From contig OX104127.1 of the NCBI GenBank assembly GCA_944470555.2, positions 50,768,934 through 50,832,933 on the forward strand: DNA of 64,000 bases. The letters are read 5' to 3'. Numbering within the stretch: position 1 is the stretch's first letter; every line of letters begins with the position of its first letter. The translations under genes were made by a program, and so were the position numbers. Below are positions 52,545-63,469 of this stretch, piece by piece. A model generated the notes under the pieces. It was not told where the DNA came from. It saw only the letters and a program-made list of their open reading frames with translations, and did no database searches. Source of the stretch: Heterobilharzia americana (Eukaryota; Platyhelminthes; Trematoda; Strigeidida; Schistosomatidae).

Positions 52545-53289
52545 AGACGATAAAACTAACAGTCCCATGGTTTCAATCCAAATCGATGATAGTAGGATGA
52601 GTGAGGAACTTATGGAAAAATTTAGATAGTTTCGGTTGATATTACCTGGAATGAAAAAACAACTGCTGAGCAGTTAAACTGTTCATTTGAGGGAACTTTA
52701 TACTGCTAAAGTTATTGTTTTGAAATACATGCTACTTGCAACCTTGTGAATTTATCACTTTATCTTGTGATATGGATGTGTGTGAAGAGGTTATCAGTAG
52801 TGAGTGTTCTTAGATTGATTGGTGACATGAATAAGTAAACTTTAAGTGCTTCAGTAGTACTCTAGATATGAAATCTGCAAACAGTGGTAACTACCTGGCT
52901 ATACTACCTTAACCTAATGTAAATAAGTATTTCGTTTAAGATCTTAGAGGATGGATGGGAAATTCATACATTCTGCTAACGGTAACTACTACACATCTGC
53001 TTTGAAAAGATTACTATGGAGATCGGATGCTTCTCTCCTGAAAAGGAGCTAACTGTAGGCTTCAGGAGGTCTTAGGATATAAACGATGATGTGTTCAGGC
53101 TGCAGTGCTTTACACGTTACATACCTAACATTTTTTGGATGGTAAAATCGCTACTTCTCAGTGTTGTCATCATGAATTCAAGAAATTTATTCAACCTCAG
53201 AAGTACGCCTGCTTAGTAAGCGCATTTGAAGTTTGATAGAGTGGTTCTCACGAATCCAAAACTAACAGATAGGAACAAGGTGATGTCTA
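52545..53289. other. Intergenic, nothing recognised
   Basis: About 750 bp without recognised element. Confidence 0.45.
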
Positions 53290-53460
53290 ACGATGGGTAG
53301 TGATGAGGAATAAAATTCAGGATACCCATTTCATCCCGTTTGGGAGCCGCCAGCTGCATCTAACTACCTGCCAGTGAGTCATGTTGTTCCTACTGAAACC
53401 CGAACGAAAACCAATCGCTTCAAATGCCCGAGTATTATCCGCTAGGTAACTGAGTCATGA
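53290..53460 (-). mobile_element. SM-alpha-like SINE with hammerhead, copy g
   Basis: Minus strand head TTACCTAGCGGATAATACTC and body. Box I is CTGGCGG (two core changes), box II GATGAAAT has GAA. Predicted inactive. It is followed on the right by a SINE tail motif ATATCGAAGTATCTGCAT that runs into the ATC repeat of the LINE. Confidence 0.65.
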
Positions 53461-53488
53461 TATCAATAGGCATATCGAAGTATCTGCA

Positions 53489-53518
53489 TCATCATCATCA
53501 TCATCTTCATCATCATCA
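53489..53518. repeat. ATC trinucleotide repeat at LINE R2 3' end
   Basis: Imperfect (ATC)n on the plus strand, that is (GAT)n in the sense of the minus-strand LINE. RTE-like LINEs often end in short tandem repeats, so this probably marks the 3' end of the LINE. Confidence 0.7.
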
Positions 53519-53694
53519 ACATAGGACCAGGCATTACTGCTTAACGGTCCGAGTTGCCACACCTCATATCAGCACATCAAGTAGAAAGGTAGTGAGGTGA
53601 AGGATGAAGATAAGAGAATGCAGTCAGAAGAAATATAAAGTACGAGAAGAAAGAAAGGAGGAATGACAAAGTGGTGAGATTAGGTATGGCGTCG

Positions 53695-54411
53695 TTAAGA
53701 TGAGGATAATGTGTGTAAACATCTGCGCCACTGACATCGGTTCTGAGCCATGTCACCTAGGGTCTCCAACCACTGGTTCCTCTTGTTCCGCGGACCCCAA
53801 CCACCTAGTCTGCATCGTCCCACATGGCTTAAACCAACAGTCAGAGACTTCATACATTGGTGCCATGTTTTAGTCTGGCCACCTCGAGCCTTTTTCCAGC
53901 TTGGACCCACCTCAGCCAACATTGTGTGACAAGGCGTACGTAGTATGTGTCCCAACCATCTCAGTCGATGAAGGTTCACAACCTCGTCGACTGACTTACC
54001 TCTTCTCCCTAAAACTCTACACCTAACTTCTTCATTACTCACGTGGTGACACCACGGAATACGCCCTATACTACGAAGGCAACGGTGGTCAAATACCTGA
54101 AGCTTTCTCATATCTTCCACCTTTAATGGCCATGTTTCACAGCCATACAGTAGAACAGAGCGGACTGCTGTGCAGTACACGCGACCCTTAATAGACAAAC
54201 AGATATCGCGGCGGCGCCATAGGTGGCGCAAATTGGCAAAAGCCAGCCGAGCCTTTTGTATCCGTGCAGAGATCTCATCGGCAACTAACCCACCAGGGTT
54301 GATCCTACTTCCCAGGTAAGTGAAGTGGTCAACACACTCAACCACTTCACTCTCTATTGTTAGCCGCGGTGGGGGACCGCTGAAGACCAGTCCTGGAGCA
54401 AAAATTTGCAT
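53695..54411 (-). pseudogene. LINE R2 C-terminal domain
   Basis: 238-codon open frame: VVECVDHFTYLGSRINPGGL, AVRSVLLYGCETWPLKVEDM, LHRLRWLGHILRTPC, GRCRLGGWGPRNKRNQWLET. This is the conserved C-terminal region of RTE/CR1-like polyproteins. Confidence 0.82.
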
Positions 54412-55268
54412 TTGGGTGGTGAAAACCGCATCCCAAACATTCTCAAATTCCCACTCAAAGTGTTCAGAAGACTCTGCATCCTGTCAGCGTCTTCGCTCGA
54501 CAGGACTATATCATCTACACATTCTAGGTCTAACGAAAATTCACCTGTGATTAGGTCAACCTCTGTGTAGTCAGGTGACGAGAGGGAGACCTTCATGAGG
54601 ATATCTATTATAACATTGAATAAGAATATAGGCAGTGAGTACCCTTGACAGACACCACTCGATGAGCATAACTTCCCGAATATCTGACCATAGGCTCTAA
54701 CGTGCCCACGAGTGTTCGAGTAGAGAGTCTTCAATAAGGTGATATACTTACTTGGCACACCTTTCAGTGAGAGACATTTGCATAAGACTTCTCGATCAAT
54801 GGAGTCAAATGCCGCCTTCAGGTCAAAAAATACAGCCAGTGTCCTGCGTCGATAAGCGTGTCTGTGTTCCAAAACGTAGCGGAATGTGAATATTTGGTCG
54901 ATACATCCACAGCCGGGTCTTAAGCCTACTTGGTTTTATTGGGCTTGCTGTTCCCGAGCTCCACTCAGGCGTCGGAGAATTATAGAACCTAGGATCTTGG
55001 ACACTATGTTCATCAGGCTGATTCCTCTGTGGTTATCACAAGAGGACTTCTCGCCTTTCTTGAAGACTGGGATAATCGGTGACTTAGACCAGTCAGAGGA
55101 GATCATATTTAATTCCCATTTACTAGCTAACACTTCCGTTAACCTGACTAAGAGCACTCTACCACCATTCTTGTATACCTCAGTAGGTAATCCGTCTGGT
55201 CCTGCTTCCCTTCTTCGTTTCAGGTTCCCTACCGCTTTCTCAACTTCTTCTAGTGTTGAGGGGCCCAT
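54360..55268 (-). pseudogene. LINE R2 reverse transcriptase segment
   Basis: 55268-54936: LKRRREAGPDGLPTEVYKNG and FKKGEKSSCDNHRGISLMNI, typical early RT blocks. 54872-54360: LAVFFDLKAAFDSIDRE (motif A), SSGVCQGYSLPIFLFNVIID (motif B) and LDLECVDDIVLSSEDADRMQ, where the usual YADD is CVDD; the two aspartates remain. The two parts are in different frames. Confidence 0.8.
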
Positions 55269-56172
55269 TCAGGATCCGACTGAATATTGGGCAACGCAAA
55301 GGTGGTTGGAGGCCAGCTAAACTGTTCCACGAAGTGTTCTGCCCATCGCTCCAGTCGTCTGCCCTGAGAGTGAATCGCAGATCCATCCTTCTCCGCTATA
55401 GTTTTACTAACCGTTGTTGACCTTTTCCCCCCAGTTTCCTGAATAAATCTAAATAACTGTCTACTATTACCGATCGCCGCTGCCTTTTTCATCTCTTTAG
55501 CCTTCGCTGCCCACCACTGTTCGCGGTCGTTGCGAAGACTTTTCCTCAATCTACTTTTAAGTTGTGCTCGCTCTTCATTGTACTCAGAGCCTACAGGGAT
55601 GCGTTCATGTGCATCCATTAGTTCAGAAGAAGCTGTTGATATGTACTGGCCCTTTTTAGTCACTCTTTCGGAGTCGGCTATGGTCTTCAAAGCTGCTTTT
55701 ACAGCAGACTGAGGGTAACAACAAGATTTTTCTGGATGAGTGGTAGTCTTCTGCTCCGATAACTGCCTGGCCAACTCACTGAACACAGCTTTGGTGTTTT
55801 CGTTGTCCAGCAGCACTTGTAACGGCTTCGTTGCCAAATTTTTTCTACGTCCATTGAGACGCAGGCATATGCGCGCTCGGACCAACGCGTGGTCGCTATC
55901 CAAACACGTACTCCAAAAGGAGCGACAGTCTATCACCGAGTCCCTCTCCACCGATGACTGATAGCAACGTGGTTTATCCGTGTCCATCGCTGAGTTGAGC
56001 TCGGTGGACGCCATGTCAGACAGTGTCTTTCTTTATGTCTGAAATTTGTGCTAGCTAAAAATAAGCGGTTATCTGAGCACAGTTGTAGTAGGCGATCGCC
56101 ATTATTTGTTCGTCTAGCTGCGATCCCAAAAGTACCATCTAAGTGCCTTTGTGCCTCACTCAGTCTACCCAA
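55250..56172 (-). pseudogene. LINE R2 endonuclease end and EN-RT linker
   Basis: 56172-55933 holds the last part of the APE endonuclease (NGDRLLQLCSDN, STNFRHKERHCLTWRPPSST, HVAISHRW). 56014-55250 overlaps in another frame: DSDHALVRARICLRL, then a basic linker up to WAEHFVEQFSWPP. The frame change near 55950 breaks the polyprotein. Confidence 0.78.
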
Positions 56173-57144
56173 CTAGGCATTGAAGTTACCTGCAACAACC
56201 ACCACGTCTAAACGTTCGGCTTTCGAAAGGAGGCTAGACAGTTTACGGTAGAACTCGTCCTTCACTTCATCCGAATTGCAGTCAGTGGGTGCGTAAGCAG
56301 AGACAACGTCGAGTCTCACTATTCCTTTTAGTTCTCACTGTGCCGTTCAGCTGGATAGAGCGGAGGCGACTATCAACTGAGATCCAGTCTAGAATGAGTT
56401 TTCTGCCCTAGTCCTTAATCCTATGTCCATACCTACAAGACCGCGAGAGGTAGCCATCAAATCTCCAGGAACTCAAAGGGTGAATTTTGCGGATTCACCA
56501 GATTGGCCGGGAGATGTTAAGTGAATAACAGCACTTGGGTCCTGTTTGCGTGTTTCACAAACACAGCACGTATCCATGGCCCGAGTTGCTAGGGTCTTTG
56601 TCAACAAAACCTGTTGACCAATTTGATGGAGGGTGCGGACATTGAAGGCTCCAATATGTAATTTGAAGCGTGGTTTGAGGAGACCAGAGATGCTGTTCTG
56701 TGGACTCAGATCGTTGTCGAAGGCTGTAGAGCTAGGAGAAATTAAAGATGATACAGTGTCTTTAGTAGAGAGACATGAAGGAAGATTAGAAGTTAATGAT
56801 GAGGGAGGGCGGTTGACACTTCCCGGCTGCCCACACCGTGGGAGGCTATTTCTTCTTAAGGTACCTGAAAGAGATTTGTGTGATCACAGAGCCCATCGGA
56901 CATCTGCTTGAGGCCTGTCACATTCAGCCTTTTGTGTATGGTTATTTTGAACTTTTGTATTTTTGGGGCCGGATGGTCGAAAGGAAACGACAAATGAACC
57001 AACACCGCCGGCCCGCAGACCTTTAGGCATGGTGGAGTGTGTTAGTCTTAGGGCCGACCTTTTCAAATCCCCCCGCTTCCACTGAGAAGGCAGCATGGCA
57101 CTGCTAGTCATCCAAGGGAAACACCTTACTGCTGTCACACCCCA

Positions 57145-57540
57145 TCCAGCTAGCAGCAGTACGACTTCGCCCTCAGACCCCCATCATAGTGTAGTGATTT
57201 ACACCACAACGGTAACTGCTTTTCGTTGAACCACTGTCTAACAGACCTTTCTGGTATGGTAGGACCTTGAGGGAGCAAGCGTTCCATCAGCATAGCTCGT
57301 TGGGTCATTATGATATGCAAGCCCGAACACCACGTCAAGGTAGCAGCTGTCGGTCGGGCGAAGTATCTGCACACGAGCCCATATGACGATAGCTGCCGAT
57401 AAATTCGGTACAGTCGGTGACGGAGACTGACAAGCCATAACATGGAAACAATATCATGTTCACTGTGGAACGACACACCAGCTGATGAATGAAAAGGATG
57501 AGGATAGGCCTGATTTATCTGCACAGGTAAAGTAAATATC
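57145..57540. other. Region upstream of LINE R2 with SINE-tail similarity
   Basis: 57355-57425 on the plus strand (CGAAGTATCTGCACACGAGC, CCCATATGACGATAGC, ATTCGGTACAGTCGGTGACG) matches the tail of SM-alpha-like copy e. The minus-strand open frame 57524-57150 shows no known domain. Confidence 0.5.
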
Positions 57541-57589
57541 TAATCGAAGGACTGGGAGAGATCACTCAAGTGAAATCAGTCTAAAACTC

Positions 57590-57730
57590 CAGAGTCATAG
57601 GTACACACTACTGAAAAGTTCCACGGTGGGGCGAAGCAGCTGTCCAGTTCTTTCAGGTTGTCAATGGTTCTCCAACGGATGTCACTCCGTGATGAATACT
57701 AACTCGAAAGAAATAAATCTCCACAAACCT
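57590..57730 (+). mobile_element. SINE family C fragment (copy 5)
   Basis: TACACACTACTGAAAAGTTC, GCAGCTGTCCAGTTCTTTCA, TCAATGGTTCTCCAACGGAT and 3' end AATAAATCTCCACAAACCT. Head missing. Confidence 0.65.
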
Positions 57731-57894
57731 TCTAACTGAATTACTCTTAAGTACTCATCAATGACTTGGTTCAAAATGAGATTTCCTGAAGTTCTAATAA
57801 GAAGTTGTAACAGGTGGAGTAAACCAAGTCAGACATGTAGACAAATACTCAACAACTGGGTGAAGTTTGCGCTGCATAGTGGACTGACAGAAGT

Positions 57895-58095
57895 AGGAAG
57901 TTTGGACCATTGGACTGAGACCTACTACCTCAATAGTGATTCCTGCGAAAACGGAAGGCTCCCGATGGCTTCATGAGTTCTCACCTCTGAGTGGACTCAT
58001 ATTGAGATGAAACAGTTATCTAGCGCTTTGAGATTTCCAACGGTTCTCCAACCTATATCATTCCGTTATGAATACCAACTTTAGAGACATATGTT
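57895..58095 (+). mobile_element. SINE family C fragment (copy 6)
   Basis: GGACCATTGGACTGAGACCT head-like part, then TGAGTTCTCACCTCTGAGTG, ATGAAACAGTTATCTAGCGC, CAACGGTTCTCCAACC. Degenerate. Confidence 0.55.
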
Positions 58096-58549
58096 ACTGA
58101 TAATTTGAAAGTAGTAAGTTGTAGAAGGTAACAAATGTCAGTCAATTTAAAGGAGTAAGGTGTATCTGAATGATAATTGAGCATTGATTTTGGTAAAATG
58201 TTATGTAGTCTAGTCACTTGTTACCAAATTATGTAAAAATAATAATATTCAACACCGTCATAAAATATGCAAAAAAGGCAGATGACTTTTTCTTATCAGC
58301 TAGATGATTCAGCAAATGCTAATTATAATCGATTACTGTGCATGGACACACTTTAATGTAGGGATGAACCTTTGTTACCACATTTTCAGCTTGAATGACT
58401 GATTTACTACTCATTTTTCGCTGTCTAGATATTAACTTCATGAAAAAGACATTCATGTCGCTACTCCCAGAAGAAAAATAATGGACCATATGTTTAGATG
58501 TTATGTGATAGTTTACTATAGTAGGATTTAATCAACTTCAAAAACTGCC

Positions 58550-58685
58550 TGACTTTAAAGACCATCCTCGCAGCTGCTGTTATGAACAATCAGATTTCGG
58601 TATTCTGGCTAGAAAGGTAGTTTTTAATAAAATATCGAAGCTTAATTGGTTATCTCAGCAGTTGCTAGGGTGGGCTTAAAATTTG
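58550..58685. mobile_element. MITE-like element, copy 4
   Basis: Left end TGACTTTAAAGACCATCCTC, right end GTTGCTAGGGTGGGCTTAAA, internal ATTCTGGCTAGAAAGGTAG. Same family as 52403. Confidence 0.65.
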
Positions 58686-59039
58686 CTCCAGAAACTGATA
58701 AGAAGACTTCTCTGGGTTGAATGATGTAATCGAGAAAATTATTATTCCCAGGATTAACTTACTCACCCTGTAGGCTTCTTTGTAACCGTCTAAAGTTGAC
58801 TACCAGTTAGGTAGTCATATCGTATGTGGTTCTTCGAAATTAAGCAAAACGATTCTGACCTTAAGCATTGATAGACACAAACCTATTTGAACCACAGCTT
58901 TTAGTAGTTTTAATTGTAGCGCAGGATTTTTCTGAGGTAAATAAATGTTTTATTTCTATATTGGACACTGACCGTTCATCACTTTTAAAGAAACCTAGAA
59001 ACTAATTTCATTTGGACATTTAATCACAATTCTTAGGTT

Positions 59040-59215
59040 GGAACTCATCATGGATTGACAACATTTGGGGAGCTGTGTTAACCTGGGAGCAGTGGGAAAC
59101 TACTTCATCCTAGTATGGAGCTCAGGGGTGGGCACACACAACCTCGCAAGGGCTCGAACCCGAGACCCTTATGTCTCATGGTGGGCGCATTAGTCATAGA
59201 GTCACTGGGTCGGGA
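59040..59215 (-). mobile_element. SINE family C (copy 7)
   Basis: Minus strand: head ACCCAGTGACTCTATGACTA, B box GGGTTCGAGCCC, GTGTGTGCCCACCCCTGAG, CACTGCTCCCAGGTTAAC. Confidence 0.68.
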
Positions 59216-59394
59216 CTCATTGGTTCACACTTCCCCACCTCTATCACTTCTCAGTACAGAGCCGCCTCCACCCAATGTCAACTTTAAGCACCTGTCCTCA
59301 CGTCTAACTTGAGTTTGCCTTACCGGTCATGGCTTCTCGCCAGAACGTCATGACGAAGGTAGCGCTATATCGTGAATTGACAGTAGTGTGGAAC

Positions 59395-59600
59395 CATTGT
59401 ATTCCAATTCAGTGGCTAAAGGACAGCGTGCTGAACACAAGACCTTAGAGTCCTTGGTTTGATCCCCGGCAAGATCTTAGGTGTGTTGTTCTGAGAATTC
59501 CCAAATCAGGATGAAGCAGCTATCCACTGCTTCCAGGATTCCAGTGGTTCTCCAATTGATGTCCTACTTGAGATTAAAAAATCCCTAAAAACTTCCAAAC
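59395..59600 (+). mobile_element. SINE family C (copy 8)
   Basis: Head CCAATTCAGTGGCTAAAGGA, B box TGGTTTGATCCCCGG, body GCAGCTATCCACTGCTTCCA, AGTGGTTCTCCAATTGATGT and A-rich 3' end. Confidence 0.7.
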
Positions 59601-60264
59601 TAATCACTTCTTGTTCCACAGGCATCATTATACTGAAAGCGTGGCTGTGTCAGTATTCAACTCCAGTGACAGTTACGTTATCTAGTTTTGCTACTGAAGA
59701 AAAGTACAAATTAGTAGTGGGATTGGTCTAGATACACTTTTTTGTTGATATCAGTCTGTGTTGTAGAAATTTTGAAATGACAATGACCTGCAAGAACTGA
59801 ATGTCATTTGAACTTCACAATGAAACAGGCAGTTAGTGAATATCCACGTTTTTATATATACTTCTGCGACTTTATTCGAAGACATGAAATTCACTTTAAA
59901 CTATAACTTTATAAACTCTTGTTGACATGTACTGTAATTAGTTTGACAGTATTGGTTTTCTTCAGTTTAAAGTTTCAGTTTATAAATCACATTCGTGATT
60001 GTTCAATGATCTTCAAAAAGTCCATCAAACAGTGTAATCTGAAAATCATGAATGATAAGTATTCATAATTGTATGGTTAAAGGCAAAACTCTTTACATAG
60101 CCGATTTCCTAAACTTACAGAAGGGAACCATTTCTACCTTTATCAATGGCATAGTTATTTTGTGATCTACTCTTATTTGACTGTAAAATATCTGAAGACT
60201 TCTATGCAACCTTTTCTGTAAATCATTTTCATTAAAGCAAGCAGGACCATATTTCAAGTTGTTA

Positions 60265-60455
60265 TTCATCGTAGACTGACATCATTTGGATGAACAAAGG
60301 AAACCTGGGAGCACTGGACAGCTGTTTCGTCCTATCATGGGACTCCTCAGCAGTGCGCACCCACCATCCCATACCAGCAGGGACCGAACCCGCGACCTTC
60401 AGGTCCCGCGGCCAGCTCGTTACCATTGAGCCACTAGGTCACAATCCAATGCTCC
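60265..60455 (-). mobile_element. SINE family C (copy 9)
   Basis: Minus strand full copy: head ACCTAGTGGCTCAATGGTAA, B box GGGTTCGGTCCC, GCGCACTGCTGAGGAGTCCC, CAGCTGTCCAGTGCTCCCAG, 3' part AATGATGTCAGTCTACGATG. Confidence 0.75.
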
Positions 60456-60634
60456 ATATTTCCAACTTCTTTTAGCTCACGATATAGCGCAAACCGCAAC
60501 CCAATGTCATCGTTGAGTATCTGTCTTCACCACCATCAGGCTTTGACTCCACTGGTCACGACTTCTCATTGGAAATTCGGGAATACTTCTCGAAGCTAGT
60601 CACCAATGAGCACCAGTTCAATTAAATTTTGAGG

Positions 60635-60768
60635 GAGTTGTGGAGATTTGGAAATATTTCAAGTTGTTATTCATCGAAGACTGACATCAGTTGGAGGAAC
60701 AAAGGAAACCAACTGATGTCAGTCTTCGATGAATAACAACTTGAAATATTTCCAGATCTCCACAACTC
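60635..60768. repeat. Near-perfect palindrome from two inverted SINE C 3' ends
   Basis: Arms 60635-60694 and 60709-60768, 60 nt each with one mismatch, 14 nt loop (AGGAACAAAGGAAA). The arms contain the SINE C end (GACTGACATCAGTTGG, TTATTCATCG). Left arm is minus, right arm plus. Confidence 0.93.
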
Positions 60769-60769
60769 A

Positions 60770-61850
60770 CTCAGAATCATATTTGATGTCTCCCAGAATA
60801 ACAAGTCATAAAATATTCTCAAGTCAGTCTAACTTGTTACAAAACAGTTTTCAAATAAAAGAAACACTTAACTGGATTTTATTTCAGGAATACTTTTTAG
60901 TCAGCCAGTCAGTCAGACAATATGGACATGGAGCCTGGGTTACTGCATATCAATTCAGTTTGTTCCACCTTATTATCACCTCCTCAAGTGAGAATACACG
61001 GAGATGAAAGGTAAAGAAATAGGGGGAAAATGAAATAAAAATGGTCGAAAGGTGTTCTATGATGTAGGGTAAAACTTTATAAACAGATTTAGTGAATAAT
61101 TTGTGCATAGAATGATATCAATAATGGTGAAATAATGTCCAACACAGTGTTTTCATCTACACCTCATATGATTAGCTATGTTGTAAACAAGGAGAAGTAA
61201 ATATAGCTTGTAAATGGAGTGGATAGTGGTGAGATGAACTTCTGTCCTCTTATGTGAATGATAATAAAGTAGAGAAGACAATTGGTTTCAAGATGTTATC
61301 TGAAGCATCTTATTTGCGTCTGAATGTAAAATACACCTTGTAAGAGTTTCAGTTGTATTCAGTCTTTTTATTTCTCTACATTGGAAATGGTAACATTGAA
61401 GACTATGACTCACTTCTACAGGTCATCGATAGGTGTTGATTCAAATAAAGCGTGCATAAGTATGTATTCAGTTAATCACTATGTTAAAACTAAATACTGT
61501 GACCTTTGTTTATGGCTAATACTTGACAAAGGTCAAACAAGTGTCTGCTTTAGAAAAAAACCTGTTTGACCTCTTGACTACTTAAACAAACCCTCATCAG
61601 AAATGTAAACAGTAACAAAATGTCGATAGTACGAATAGGGACTGGATTTTCCAGAAAATCAAACTTAGGTGATAAAATACATTTTTAATTTCTTTTGGTG
61701 TTTACATATGAAGTTTCTATCTGATATTTAATCTATGTTCAGTGATTCAATGGTTTACTTTTCCGGTAGCCTGCAGCAAGTAAAATGTATTCTACATTTC
61801 ATGGACTTCCGAACCAAGTTGAGGTTTGATGCTTTCAAGAAACACCTATC
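60770..61850. other. Intergenic, nothing recognised
   Basis: AT-rich DNA with short frames and no identified element before the PLE remnant. Confidence 0.45.
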
Positions 61851-62224
61851 CTGAGGAATATACTCTTTAACTGATGAGAAGAAAAGATCCGCCTAACTAG
61901 GTAAAATGAAATTCAACACAGATATACTACTTCAGGATATGAAACCCAAAATCAGTAGCTCAGTTCGGTTCAAATTGAAACTTAAGTCTTACATACCTAC
62001 AAGATTCTACGGTCTACCAAAAATTCATAAGCTTTCAGTTTCACTGAGACGAACTGAGAACTTGACCAACACACCAACATACAGCCTGTCTCAATATACA
62101 TGGATTCAATACTAAAACATTTACAAAATCATTAGTAATACGCAATAATGAACTCATTTGACTTTAGGTCCAGAACTTCTTCACTGTGAATTGAAGAAGA
62201 CAAATTTATGGTACTGTTGTATTC

Positions 62225-62372
62225 ATCTTGGTGACTAGCAGAGGAATCCAGTATGCGCGTTTCATTCTTTATGGAACTTGTCAACCAGATGTACCTTCAC
62301 CTTAGTGAGTGTTGTTCCCACTGAGGCTCGAACCCAGTACGCGTTATCTTCTGAGCCATTGGGGCTTGAAAA
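62225..62372 (-). mobile_element. SM-alpha-like SINE with hammerhead, copy h
   Basis: Minus strand: head AATGGCTCAGAAGATAACGC, B box GGGTTCGAGCC, box I TTGACAA (two changes), box II TGAAAC present. Head to head with copy i. Confidence 0.7.
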
Positions 62373-62389
62373 CAACTGAAACTCGTTGC

Positions 62390-62690
62390 ACAAGAGGGGT
62401 GTATCGTGCCCCAATGGCACAGTGGGCAACACGTTAGGGTTTGAAGTGATGGGTACTGGTTTGAGCCCCAGTGGGAACAACATTACCCCCAGGGGTGCAG
62501 ATACACCCATCTGAAAAGTCCTAAATAGAACGAAACATGCTTTCTGAATTCCTTTGTCAGTCACCAGGCTCAACATAACACTATGAATATCCAGCAGTAT
62601 CGAGGCATCCGCATAGGAACCTACCTGCCAGCAGAGGTCTAACAGTTCGACGCTGTATTACAACGGGGAATTACAAATATCATAACAACA
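62390..62690 (+). mobile_element. SM-alpha-like SINE with hammerhead, copy i
   Basis: Head GTTGCACAAGAGGGG and ATGGCACAGTGGGCAACACG, B box region GGTTTGAGCCCC, box I CTGAAAA (62511-62517, G8 to A), box II ACGAAAC intact, tail CAGTATCGAGGCATCCGC. Predicted inactive. Confidence 0.7.
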
Positions 62691-63469
62691 AGGAGTTATG
62701 ATACCAATTCTTTATATACTAGTATTCCAAACAGTGATAACCTCGATATAATTTCTAATTTATTAAACTCAGACACAACCTTGACAGATAAATGTCTATT
62801 GAATACCAGTGGCATCATCCAGACCTTAAAATTTTGTTTAAAGACTATTTACTTCACATCTAAAAGAAAATTACGTTGACAAACCAATGGCGTACTGAGA
62901 GGTTCATCTGTTTCATACTCAGCAGCAAATTAATTCATGAGTAAATTTGAAGAAATTGTCTTTGCACATTTACCAAAGAAGAAATGTTGGCTGAGATATG
63001 ATGATGATCAGCTGAACTCTAAATACCCTAGAATCAAGTTCAGTTCAGAAAAAGAAACAGTAAGTTATAAAGTATCCTGCCTTGATTGTCTTGTCGAGAG
63101 AAAAGAAAATGGACATTGCCATCAGTCTTTTACGGAGGGTACACTCTTATAATGGATGAAAATGAAGAAGTTAAGGAATTAAAATATATGGAAGAAATTC
63201 TTTAACTCTACAATTTTTTAGCAAAATTCATTCTGTAAATAGAAAATAATATTAAATTAGATCGTGGAAGTACTCCTAAGTCATGGGCCTCATCCTATGT
63301 AGACTATACAATTCAGATGAAATTAGGAGAGTGCTCAACAAATTCAATATCGGAGTGTTCAACAGAACACCGAACACGTTACAGAGCACCTTAGTCCATC
63401 TGAAGGACAAGATCCCTCTGAATTCCCAGTGTAGTTGTGTTTATAAAATCAGAAGCACTGTTTCAACTA

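Larger units (their letters stand above)
53519..57140 (-). mobile_element. LINE family R2 copy 1, near full length (RTE/CR1-like)
   Basis: Minus-strand element about 3.6 kb. In order: 5' leader (57140-56650), endonuclease domain in pieces (56640-55940, including TNNGDRLLQLCSDNRLFLAS and TRINHVAISHRWRGTR), linker (56014-55250), RT (55268-54360) and C-terminal domain (54411-53695), then 3' UTR to the ATC repeat. Reading frames are long but joined by shifts and stops, so it is a fairly recent but dead copy. The source of the fragments at 22, 24.8, 26 and 29.9 kb is the same family. Confidence 0.85.
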
